Assembly (NCBI GenBank): GCA_900551415.1
Contig: URWB01000075.1
Coordinates: 1-11,705 of the forward strand
From: an uncultured Eubacteriales bacterium
GTDB taxonomy: Bacteria; Bacillota; Clostridia; Peptostreptococcales; Anaerovoracaceae
Length of the DNA stretch: 11,705 nt
Reading direction: 5' to 3'
In this document: in pieces, positions 1 to 6,508 of the stretch
Layout: each line of letters begins with the position of its first letter
Position numbering within the stretch: position 1 is the stretch's first letter
Notes under the pieces: model-generated
What the model was told of the DNA's origin: nothing
What the model saw: only the letters and a program-made list of their open reading frames with translations
The model's database searches: none
Program-made: the position numbers and the translations under genes

Positions 1-321
1 TACCGTGTTTCTGATTTTGTGGGTGGCCACCTCACGGGTATTATGATAGCGGATTTGCCCCTCGAAGTGGTGCAATTTTTCTGCACACTTTTTTGCTTGT
101 GTCCTTTTGTCATTATTGCATATTTGTATATTCAACGCGCCGTTTTGCGCGAATTTCTCTGTGAATACGCAGACATGAACTTAAAATCCTGCATTTTTCC
201 TCCGGAAAAGCTCAAAAACCGCCCTGTTTTGTGCAAAAATTTTGCACAGTCTCAGAAAATTTTCTTTTGGGTGGAGTTTTGCTGTACAACCTGACGAAAA
301 AGAACCTCACACGCCAAAAGA
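1..321. other. non-coding stretch with palindromes
   Basis: I see no supportable gene here. An open frame on the plus strand beginning with GTG at 19 has no ribosome binding site and a low-complexity hydrophobic/aromatic translation, so I do not call it. The stretch holds a 10-bp palindrome GGTGGCCACC at 22-31, a GTGCA/TGCAC dyad at 70-86 and a perfect 19-bp palindrome at 230-248. It lies downstream of the terminator of the minus-strand protease gene and may be the control region of a gene outside the window. Confidence 0.5.
230..248. promoter_or_regulatory. perfect palindrome, operator-like
   Basis: The arms TGTGCAAAA (230-238) and TTTTGCACA (240-248) are exact reverse complements around one central A. 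A looser dyad with the same GTGCA/TGCAC core lies at 70-86. Two similar dyads in one non-coding stretch suggest binding sites for a dimeric regulator. No regulator can be assigned. Confidence 0.35.
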
Positions 322-374
322 AAAAGGCGCATTGCGCTGTGCCGCCCATAGGACAGAAGCGCAATACGCCTTTT
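310..374 (-). terminator. rho-independent terminator of the ImmA/IrrE gene
   Basis: Read on the minus strand, a 17-bp stem (374-358 paired with 338-322) encloses a 19-nt loop and is followed by a T-rich run (CTTTTTCTTTT). The single non-Watson-Crick position is a U-G wobble in minus-strand RNA but would be a C-A mismatch on the plus strand. That fixes the working orientation. The stop codon of the protease gene lies 19 bp upstream. Confidence 0.88.
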
Positions 375-392
375 CGTTCGCAGTAACAAACT

Positions 393-2411
393 TTATTCAA
401 TTCCTTCCGTCATGGTGGGGAAGCCGGCGTCCCGCATATGGCGATTGACTTCATAGATCGTGTCCATAAAGAAGCAGTTCAGGATTTTCCAGTACATCAT
501 ATGGACGCCATAGAACTGAAGCATGACGCCGCATACGTTCATGAACCGCATGGATATATAGGGAGGCAGGTGCAGCCCTACGACAATGCGCACGAACACT
601 TCTGCTGAGAGCTGGTATTCTTCTTCAAGCCAGTAATAAACCGTTCTCTTGGAGACGCCGCAGCGTTCCGACAGTTCCTGTGCGCTGATTTTCTTCCGGC
701 GCGCCTTTCCGGCTTCCTCCACCAGATACTTCAGTGCCTCACCGGGCTTCTGCGGCATTTTCATGACGATCTGACTCGCCCGTTCGTTGACTTCTTCTTC
801 CGTCATGTCCTTTCCGCCGGTTACAAAGTCAATATAATGCCGGTTGTATTCCTCGTCGCTGCAGACATAGCCCAGATTGAACTCGTAATCTTCGTCCGTT
901 TCGAACACGTTCAGGAATCGCAGACAGCATTCGTCCACATGCTCGTTCGCCCAGCGGGTCATATAGGGTCCCTGTCGCCCCTGCAGCACGTATTCCGGAT
1001 CGTTGATACAGATGTGCCCTTCCACATAAATGTATCGGCCCGAATCAATCCTTTCGCGGTACTCGGCATTGTCCCTGTACAGATTAAAGGACTCGGCCGG
1101 CGTAATCACAAAAGTATAAGCGCTGGTGGGACAGCTCTCCCGGGCAAACATAAACGGACGGATGTACCTGCCCGTACCGTCCCGGTGAGGTATATAGTTC
1201 AGCGCACCGCGCGCCTGCCAGTATCCCAGCTGCAAAAGCCGCTGCCGAACCTGGTACCGGGCGGCGTTCAAATCCTCCGCAACCCCGAAGATGATTCCCT
1301 GATAGAGCTCGCCCATGTGCTTCGTCCACTTCAATTCGAGCCTGCGGCTGAGAATCAGCGGCTGAATGATCTCCGTGGGCAGCATCAGCATACGCGCGCC
1401 TTCCCGGGCTTCCCATTCCAGCATCTTCAGCGGATTTCGCGGTTCTTTTCCCTGATTCCGCGCCTTTTTTACCCGCTGGATGGTTTTCAGATCGTCGTTA
1501 TGCATTTCCTGGAGCCGGAAAAACAGCCAGTGAAATTCATCGTGAAAGCACTCATGGTATACGGCCAGACGGGACTTGCTTATATCTTCGCCGTCGTCGT
1601 TGATGACAATGGTTCCCGCCTCGATTTTGACTTCTTCGATCAAGTCGTTTCTATCGGTATGGGTGACGACCTTGACCGTACCGTCCTTCCAAAACAGCAG
1701 ACCGCGTTTTTTCTTTCTGCGATACAGCAGATGAAACGTAACCTTCAGCCCCATACGCTCCGCCAGCCGATATGGATTCAGCCATTCATGGTCTGTGAAA
1801 ACCTCAGGCAGATACTGCTCCCACATCGTCCGCGTTGCGGCTTCAAGATCTTCGTAGGACATAATGGGAACCAGATACTCGTCCAGCCGGATGAGCGGGC
1901 GGTCAGGCTTCTCCAGACTGACGCCGTCAATAAAATAGCAGAAATTCTCGTCCAGGCAGCAGTTCAGGGAGACGTATCCTTCCGCTGTTTCCTCGCCTGC
2001 GGATGATTTCCAGCTGATTTCTACCGGCACGTCGGCAATAAACTCATATCGATTCACCCGCCACAGGCTCATTCTGGGAGAGAAGCGGCAGCTGATATGC
2101 GCGGCGGTGACATCGTTCAGTCCCATCGTCACTGCGTACTTGCCCGCCATGATCCCTTCTGTCAGTTCAGCCTCGAGCCGTTTCCCATATCGGCTGAGTA
2201 GCCAGGTGTTGAACTTCGTCACCTTGGGAAAAAGCACATAGCCGGTCCGATTTTTCGTTTCGTCGGCAATGTGCAGTACTTCCGCTAGCTGCTTATATGG
2301 ATGAGCAGATTCGGTGTACTCAGTCGCCAGCTCGTTTTGTCCCATTTCTACGGCAGCTCCTGCGGTCTCGCCGATTGCCCTTGCAGGATGAAAAATGACA
2401 GCGTCCTTCAT
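393..2411 (-). CDS. large ImmA/IrrE-type metallopeptidase with C-terminal HTH
   Basis: 672 residues. A zinc-protease core is visible: HECFH at residues 286-290 (HExxH), another His at 294, and about 45 residues later EWEAREGARMLMLP (332-345), which matches the ImmA/IrrE pattern E-A-x-x-x-A-x-x-L-x-x-P that supplies the third metal ligand. A helix-turn-helix lies near 574-613 (QELSERCGVSKRTVYYW). The first ~200 residues and residues ~400-560 match nothing I recognise. Known members of the family are usually well under half this length and cleave or inactivate repressors. Here the likely partner is the divergent S24 repressor. Start: ATG at 2411 with AAAGGGGA six bases upstream. The 672-residue length and own HTH are unusual, so it may act both as protease and as DNA-binding regulator (inference). 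Confidence 0.85.
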   Translation of the reverse strand: MKDAVIFHPARAIGETAGAAVEMGQNELATEYTESAHPYKQLAEVLHIADETKNRTGYVLFPKVTKFNTWLLSRYGKRLEAELTEGIMAGKYAVTMGLNDVTAAHISCRFSPRMSLWRVNRYEFIADVPVEISWKSSAGEETAEGYVSLNCCLDENFCYFIDGVSLEKPDRPLIRLDEYLVPIMSYEDLEAATRTMWEQYLPEVFTDHEWLNPYRLAERMGLKVTFHLLYRRKKKRGLLFWKDGTVKVVTHTDRNDLIEEVKIEAGTIVINDDGEDISKSRLAVYHECFHDEFHWLFFRLQEMHNDDLKTIQRVKKARNQGKEPRNPLKMLEWEAREGARMLMLPTEIIQPLILSRRLELKWTKHMGELYQGIIFGVAEDLNAARYQVRQRLLQLGYWQARGALNYIPHRDGTGRYIRPFMFARESCPTSAYTFVITPAESFNLYRDNAEYRERIDSGRYIYVEGHICINDPEYVLQGRQGPYMTRWANEHVDECCLRFLNVFETDEDYEFNLGYVCSDEEYNRHYIDFVTGGKDMTEEEVNERASQIVMKMPQKPGEALKYLVEEAGKARRKKISAQELSERCGVSKRTVYYWLEEEYQLSAEVFVRIVVGLHLPPYISMRFMNVCGVMLQFYGVHMMYWKILNCFFMDTIYEVNRHMRDAGFPTMTEGIE

Positions 2412-2480
2412 CTTCGTTCCCCTTTAACGTTCCTCTGCAGGCAAGGCAGGATTTCTCGCTGCCGCGCCATCACTGCATTC

Positions 2481-2509
2481 ATCATAGCATATTTGTAGAC
2501 GTTTGTAAA
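2481..2509 (-). promoter_or_regulatory. promoter of the ImmA/IrrE gene
   Basis: On the minus strand there is a -35 TTTACA (2509-2504), a 17-bp spacer, and a -10 TATGAT (2486-2481) with an extended TGC. The -35 lies inside one arm of the inverted repeat at 2499-2533, so a bound repressor would block it. Confidence 0.75.
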
Positions 2510-2533
2510 GCGCATATGCCTATTTACAAACGT
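2499..2533. promoter_or_regulatory. operator: perfect 11-bp inverted repeat
   Basis: The arms ACGTTTGTAAA (2499-2509) and TTTACAAACGT (2523-2533) are exact reverse complements separated by 13 bp. Each arm contains one TTTACA -35 box, so the site sits symmetrically between two divergent promoters. An extra TTTGTA half-site occurs at 2492-2497, 10 bp (one helical turn) from the one at 2502-2507. It is the natural candidate site for the adjacent XRE-S24 repressor, which would then control itself and the protease gene. Confidence 0.8.
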
Positions 2534-2551
2534 GAAGAATTGTGCTATAAT
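2523..2551 (+). promoter_or_regulatory. promoter of the S24 repressor gene
   Basis: A -35 TTTACA (2523-2528), a 17-bp spacer, and a consensus -10 TATAAT (2546-2551) with an extended TGC. The -35 is inside the right operator arm, which implies negative autoregulation. Confidence 0.85.
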
Positions 2552-2582
2552 GAAATAGAAAGCAAACCAGGAGGGAATCATC

Positions 2583-3443
2583 ATGCCCAAGCGCGTATTT
2601 GAACGATCCACGACGCCCAAGCGCAACGTGATCGATATGCATACCGGAAAGCCCGTGCCCGCAGAAACAAAGCCCATGATCTGCGACCGCATTCGTCATT
2701 ACCGGGAAGAACTTGGAATGGAACAGAAAGCGCTGGCCGCCATGGTGGGCGTTACGGCCAACGCCGTGAGCAACTGGGAAAGAGGCCGTGCGCGTCCCGA
2801 CGTGAATCTTCTGCCGAATATCTGTGAAGCGCTTCAGATCACGCTCTATCAGCTCTATGATCTCGACGATCCTTCCGGCAGCTACTCTGCGGCAGAAGAA
2901 CGGTTCATGGACGACTATCGTCAGCTTACGTCCGGCAACAGGTATGCAGTATCTGTCCTAACGCAAACACTTTTGAAGGTACAACAGGCAGAAAGCAGCC
3001 GTGCAATCCGCAAATTGACGCTCTTCGAGCGCCCGCTCGCCGCAGGCGTCGGCGATCCCAATGAATTTGAAGATTCGGGCGTTCCGATCTATGTGTACGA
3101 CGATTCGCTCACGCAGCGTGCCGACTGCGTGTTTATCGTAAACGGCGACAGCATGGAGCCAGATTACCCGGATGGATGTAGGGTGCTGGTGGAACGCATT
3201 TCTGATTCGGGAGAACTGGCGCCGGGAGATATCGGGGCGTTCATGATCGACAACGAGACATACATCAAGGAATACCAGCCGGATGGACTGTATTCCCGAA
3301 ATCCGTCCTATCCCGTTATGAGCTTTTCCGAGTTTGAGCATGTTTATCTGATCGGACGGGTCATAGGCGTACTGAGCGACGAAGATATCGCCTGCGAAGA
3401 AGACGTGGAGTGCTACAGGGAGCTGCATCCCGAGTTTGATTGA
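2583..3443 (+). CDS. XRE-family repressor with S24 (LexA/CI-like) self-cleavage domain
   Basis: 286 residues. After a ~30-residue basic extension, a helix-turn-helix spans about 33-92 (QKALAAMVGVTANAVSNWERG). The C-terminal half is an S24 peptidase domain: a putative scissile Ala154-Gly155 in LAAGVGD, nucleophile Ser190 in NGDSMEP, and general-base Lys229 in ETYIKEY. The A-G to Ser and Ser to Lys spacings (36 and 39) are close to those of LexA (35 and 37). Such proteins cut themselves when stimulated by RecA-ssDNA filaments and release their operators (family knowledge). Start: ATG with AGGAGGG seven bases upstream. It is transcribed divergently from the ImmA/IrrE gene across the operator at 2499-2533, so it has two possible inactivation routes: self-cleavage and the neighbouring metalloprotease. 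No clear terminator follows. Confidence 0.92.
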   Translation: MPKRVFERSTTPKRNVIDMHTGKPVPAETKPMICDRIRHYREELGMEQKALAAMVGVTANAVSNWERGRARPDVNLLPNICEALQITLYQLYDLDDPSGSYSAAEERFMDDYRQLTSGNRYAVSVLTQTLLKVQQAESSRAIRKLTLFERPLAAGVGDPNEFEDSGVPIYVYDDSLTQRADCVFIVNGDSMEPDYPDGCRVLVERISDSGELAPGDIGAFMIDNETYIKEYQPDGLYSRNPSYPVMSFSEFEHVYLIGRVIGVLSDEDIACEEDVECYRELHPEFD

Positions 3444-3486
3444 ATATTTTGGTGTGACTGAAAAAAGTTCAAAAAATGATTTACAC

Positions 3487-3514
3487 TTTGACCGACTTCT
3501 GCATCTATTATAAT
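3487..3514 (+). promoter_or_regulatory. sigma-A-type promoter upstream of the sigma remnant
   Basis: A consensus -10 TATAAT (3509-3514) is preceded, 15-16 bp upstream, by TTGACC/TTTGAC (3487-3493). It points at the short frame beginning at 3585. The spacer is a little short, so the -35 is less certain than the -10. Confidence 0.55.
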
Positions 3515-3584
3515 GAACGGAGATATTGCAGCGCAGGACTTCTGCCAGACTCATGCCGACTGCAAAAGAAAGGACACAGTCCAG

Positions 3585-3668
3585 ATGATACCGATAGTGA
3601 TCATGGCGATTGAAGACGAAAGCGGCCGGGACTATATCACGGGGCTGTTACTTCATGTTGATAGATAG
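3585..3668 (+). pseudogene. 27-codon remnant resembling the N-terminus of an ECF-type sigma factor
   Basis: The frame starts MIPIVIMAIEDESGRDYIT and ends at a TAG after 27 codons. The intact sigma factor of the operon at the other end (start 9570) begins with a hydrophobic run and then ISGESDREFMKTLYIKYR. The acidic D/E-S-x-R-D/E-Y/F pattern and the spacing line up. Past the TAG the same frame continues LYTKAPGF, compatible with an interrupted R-x-LMY segment of a sigma-2 region. It has its own promoter (3487-3514) and a GAAAGGA site 11 bases upstream. I read it as a decayed second sigma gene. A translated micropeptide cannot be excluded. Confidence 0.5.
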
Positions 3669-3676
3669 CTATATAC

Positions 3677-3712
3677 AAAAGCTCCCGGCTTTGTTATTGG
3701 CCGAGAGCTTTT
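3677..3712 (-). terminator. terminator of the sigma/ABC operon
   Basis: On the minus strand, AAAAGCTCTCGGC (3712-3700) pairs with GCCGGGAGCTTTT (3689-3677) across a 10-nt loop and is followed by TTTTGTATATAG. The one imperfect position is a U-G wobble in minus-strand RNA but a C-A mismatch on the plus strand. It may also stop plus-strand transcripts from 3514, but less well. Confidence 0.65.
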
Positions 3713-3725
3713 GCATGTACTCACG

Positions 3726-3749
3726 GAAGCGGACGGGTGAATCCGCTTC
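3726..3749. other. perfect 8-bp hairpin after the operon's last gene
   Basis: GAAGCGGA (3726-3733) and TCCGCTTC (3742-3749) with an 8-nt loop. There is no T-run on either side, so it is probably a 3'-end stabilising stem between the last stop codon (3765) and the terminator at 3677-3712. Confidence 0.5.
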
Positions 3750-3764
3750 AAGTTCTGTTAGGAA

Positions 3765-4154
3765 TTAGCCTGCACCAAACGATCCAGTAATCGTGCAGCT
3801 GGATACGCTCGAATCGGGGCGTCCCTGGAGATAGATTCTCGTATCCTTAGCAATGCTAACATTATAGGACATCATACGACCACTTGTAACACGGTCATAA
3901 TACAGACGCGTTACAGCACTGCCCGTCATTGTTTTCCCTGCACGGAACACGCTGTTAACATCACTCGTATTGCTTGTGATGTACAGTCTGGCACGGGTAG
4001 GATTGTCCTTGCTTGTCGTATCAGAAGTAATCTTCTGATAGGTGTCCTTATTGCTGAATGTCATCTTGAAACTGGAGAATTCTACCGCTGCATGAGCAAC
4101 GGATCCCAATACCAGAGACAAACAAAGAATGACAACAAGCACTCTCTTCTTCAT
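3765..4154 (-). CDS. small Sec-type secreted protein, unknown family
   Basis: 129 residues. Residues 1-22 (MKKRVLVVILCLSLVLGSVAHA) are a typical signal peptide with an AHA cleavage site. The mature ~107 residues are Ser/Thr-rich and likely all-beta, have no Trp and only one Cys (SSCTITG), and contain many alternating polar/hydrophobic stretches (RLYYDRVTSG, DTRIYLQGRP). The general layout loosely recalls the small secreted DUF2712-type proteins that travel with ABC exporters, but I cannot show homology. Start: ATG at 4154, with GGAGAGG ten bases upstream; an in-frame TTG at 4163 is too close to that site. It is the last gene of the operon, 39 bp after the ABC ATPase, so it may be a substrate or accessory of that transporter (inference). 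Confidence 0.8.
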   Translation of the reverse strand: MKKRVLVVILCLSLVLGSVAHAAVEFSSFKMTFSNKDTYQKITSDTTSKDNPTRARLYITSNTSDVNSVFRAGKTMTGSAVTRLYYDRVTSGRMMSYNVSIAKDTRIYLQGRPDSSVSSCTITGSFGAG

Positions 4155-4193
4155 ACTGATCAAACCTCTCCTTTTTGTATATTCAAAATGATG

Positions 4194-4850
4194 TCACCCC
4201 ATCATTTTGTTCCCATCCTGAATTATTTCACCTTCGCGAATCCTGTATACCACATTGCAAAGTTGCTCCACATCTTCCGCGATATGCGTGGCAATGATCA
4301 ATGTCGTTCCTTCATTTGACAGATTTCGGAAAAGCCTTCTCATTTCAGAGGCTCCGCTTACATCCATATTGGACATGGGTTCGTCCAGCAAGAGCAGCTT
4401 CGGGGCATCTAACATAGCCATGGCAATACTCAGCCGCTGCTTCATCCCTGTGGAATATTGGGCTACCGGCTTTCGCTCGTCAGGCTGCAAGCCGACTTTT
4501 TGTAAAAGCATGGATATCTGTGCATCATCCGGCTTATGGAGCAATGCAGATAAAGCTCGCATGTTTTCCTTGGCGCTTTTGCGTAACAACAGCCCAGGTT
4601 GGTCGATGGCAATTCCTGTAGACGGAGCGAAATCGATGTCTTTTCCAATCTGTTTTCCAAACACCTCGATGGTTCCTCCGGTAGGGCGAATCAATCCGGC
4701 AATGCATTTCAGAAGAACGCTTTTTCCTGACCCATTTCGTCCGACAAGACCGTAAATGTGTCCCTCCGGCAACTCCAAAGACACATTATTCAAGACAACC
4801 TGGTCACCAAATTTCTTACTTAAATGATGAATATTTACCGCATTTTTCAT
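4194..4850 (-). CDS. ABC transporter ATP-binding protein (ABC-2 exporter type)
   Basis: 218 residues, a complete nucleotide-binding domain: Walker A GRNGSGKS (37-44), Q-loop Gln84, signature YSTGMKQRL (132-140), Walker B LLLLDEP (152-158), and switch His189 in ATH. The YSTGM form of the signature is common in BcrA/NatA-like exporters that lack a substrate-binding protein. The gene overlaps the upstream permease by 4 bp (ATGA), so it is probably translationally coupled, and it should power the two adjacent permeases at the inner face of the membrane. At about 218 residues it lacks the C-terminal extension of many antibiotic-exporter ATPases. The substrate cannot be deduced. Confidence 0.93.
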   Translation of the reverse strand: MKNAVNIHHLSKKFGDQVVLNNVSLELPEGHIYGLVGRNGSGKSVLLKCIAGLIRPTGGTIEVFGKQIGKDIDFAPSTGIAIDQPGLLLRKSAKENMRALSALLHKPDDAQISMLLQKVGLQPDERKPVAQYSTGMKQRLSIAMAMLDAPKLLLLDEPMSNMDVSGASEMRRLFRNLSNEGTTLIIATHIAEDVEQLCNVVYRIREGEIIQDGNKMMG

Positions 4851-5725
4851 TCTGTAACCTCCTCGCGAAGGACAAAGTCAAATTTCCTTACCTTTTTCAT
4901 TCCTACGAAGAATAGCAGGCAGATCATTAAAATTAGAATAGCGTATGAATGCGCTAACGTCGGCAACGCAGAGTTCAGCTTTGTATTGGCGTGGGCGCAT
5001 AACGAAGCATGATAATGGGGAGAAAGTGTGTTGAAAATAACACATCCAATCTCTCCGGCTCCAAACATGGAAGCGCACCACGAAACTGCATTTGTAACAA
5101 TCAGGATGATAAAGCTACCTGCTCGAACATACATCCGAGCAACCAGCGCCGCCATTCCGTAAAAGCAATTCAGAAGCGTAAGGAGCAAAAAACTGTGTAA
5201 TAACGCCGCATAAGGCGTAAATGTCTTGACCACATAACTGTCCATCGTCAACTTCATTCGGGCAGGGTCAATGGCAATTCTGCCGCTGGTCGCGATCAGC
5301 TTGGCTGGTTTGCTCCATAGGTTTGAAAAATCCAAGTCTGGTAGTGCGACTGCGATGGATAGCAGGAAAACGCCCATAGCGCAGATCATCGACGTAGCGA
5401 CTACATAAAGCGCCTGCCCAGTAAACCATTTCTTTCTGCTGCCCTTGATGATTGCGTTGGCTGTAAATTTGTCTACGATTGGCAAATCGCAGAATAGAAG
5501 AATGATTGAGCAACTGAAAATCAGCATGGAGAAGCGCCAATTTGTCAATGCCACAAAAACCTCACCAACCTGCAGGCTTTCTTTCTGTGCCCTGGCGTTC
5601 TCTGCAAAAGGCAGCGCATATACCAGAATAATGCACCCCAACATGGCAAACAACATTATCATCCTTGGGCTTTGTTTCCAGCGTTTGATGCATCGGAACA
5701 TAGTTTGTATGCTATACCGGCACAT
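4847..5725 (-). CDS. ABC-2-type membrane permease
   Basis: 292 residues with about six hydrophobic segments: two near the N-terminal side (MIMLFAMLGCIILVYALPFA and FSMLIFSCSIILLFC), a pair around ALYVVATSMICAMGVFLL and LLHSFLLLTLLNCFYGMAAL, then FIILIVTNAVSWC, and a last one before the basic C-terminus (AILILMICLLFFVGMKKVRK). A long extracytoplasmic loop lies between the third and fourth segments. No named family is recognised beyond the ABC-2 layout. Its ATG follows the stop of the preceding permease directly, with AAAGGAG 12 bases upstream inside that gene. It overlaps the ATPase start by 4 bp. Confidence 0.85.
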   Translation of the reverse strand: MCRYSIQTMFRCIKRWKQSPRMIMLFAMLGCIILVYALPFAENARAQKESLQVGEVFVALTNWRFSMLIFSCSIILLFCDLPIVDKFTANAIIKGSRKKWFTGQALYVVATSMICAMGVFLLSIAVALPDLDFSNLWSKPAKLIATSGRIAIDPARMKLTMDSYVVKTFTPYAALLHSFLLLTLLNCFYGMAALVARMYVRAGSFIILIVTNAVSWCASMFGAGEIGCVIFNTLSPHYHASLCAHANTKLNSALPTLAHSYAILILMICLLFFVGMKKVRKFDFVLREEVTE

Positions 5726-6508
5726 TTACTGAATCAACTCCTTTTTGAATATATAGCGAAACACCACATATCCCGCTGAATACAAAGTTCCCTGGTAGAG
5801 TAGCAGCTTCGGGAAATTGAAATTCTCCCATTGCATCTGCACCAACATTTCAAGCGGCTGAAAACGGCTTGGAAGAGCGAGTGCGGCACACATGCATAGT
5901 ACGAACGGCGAAAAGTAGCAGATATATCGGTTAGGCTGAAAAACAGATAGGATGATTCCTATACCCGACCATACTGCTCCAAACACAAACGCCAATCCAG
6001 CATGCGCCAGCATATACCATAAACCGCCGTGTTTTGTCGCAAGCAATGGTAGCCATCCATCGACGGATGCTATGATCGTCGCATCTTGGCAGGGTTCAAA
6101 GACGATGATCTGGAATAGGGCGAACAGCAACACACCTCCGGCAAGTGCTGTCCCACCGCTTATCGTTCCACCAAACCAAATGGATGAACAGCTTCTTCCA
6201 AAGCCGCCTCGAATTAATTGCTGACGGTAAAAACCAGCTTCATGCACGTTGCAATACACTCCGCTTCCCGCAAAAGCACATATCAGGGGAGCAGCCCAAA
6301 TAAAGTATCCAAAGTGGAGCGCGATATTGAAGTAATAAACATCCTCCAATCCAGTCGCACCACAAAACATGATATCGTACGCCGCCCCAGCTGTTTCGGC
6401 AACAAGAACCAGAAAGCAAATCACAGTGCCCAATAATACATGATACGATTGGCACACGCTTCGAATGCTGTACAGTATTGCACGACCAGCGTTCCATTTC
6501 TTTCTCAT
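5726..6508 (-). CDS. second ABC-2-type membrane permease
   Basis: 260 residues, with a short basic N-terminus and then about six hydrophobic segments (for example LLGTVICFLVLVAE, YFIWAAPLICAFAG, LAGGVLLFALFQIIVF, LAFVFGAVWSGIGIIL, YFSPFVLCMCAALAL and LLYQGTLYSAGYVVF). Cysteine content is noticeable. It is not obviously a duplicate of the next permease, so the transporter is probably a heterodimer of two different membrane subunits plus one ATPase. The start overlaps the stop of the upstream secreted-protein gene (ATGA at 6505-6508), so the two are likely coupled. Confidence 0.85.
   Translation of the reverse strand: MRKKWNAGRAILYSIRSVCQSYHVLLGTVICFLVLVAETAGAAYDIMFCGATGLEDVYYFNIALHFGYFIWAAPLICAFAGSGVYCNVHEAGFYRQQLIRGGFGRSCSSIWFGGTISGGTALAGGVLLFALFQIIVFEPCQDATIIASVDGWLPLLATKHGGLWYMLAHAGLAFVFGAVWSGIGIILSVFQPNRYICYFSPFVLCMCAALALPSRFQPLEMLVQMQWENFNFPKLLLYQGTLYSAGYVVFRYIFKKELIQ

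Noticed and set aside
19..294. 91-codon plus-strand frame at the left edge
   Set aside because: GTG start without a ribosome binding site, hydrophobic/Cys-rich low-complexity translation, and it spans the palindrome at 230-248.
837..2006. 389-codon open frame on the plus strand
   Set aside because: It lies fully antisense to the ImmA/IrrE gene, has no ribosome binding site, and its translation shows no domain; the minus-strand frame has clear HECFH and HTH motifs.
2958..3554. 198-codon minus-strand frame
   Set aside because: Antisense to the S24 repressor; low-information translation and no start signals.
3765..4154. Lactococcin 972-type bacteriocin
   Set aside because: The aromatic Y/W/H-rich pattern of that family is not present in the mature part, and the ABC partner genes are ordinary ABC-2 types.
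4255..4755. 166-codon plus-strand frame
   Set aside because: Shadow of the ABC ATPase, which carries all expected motifs on the minus strand.
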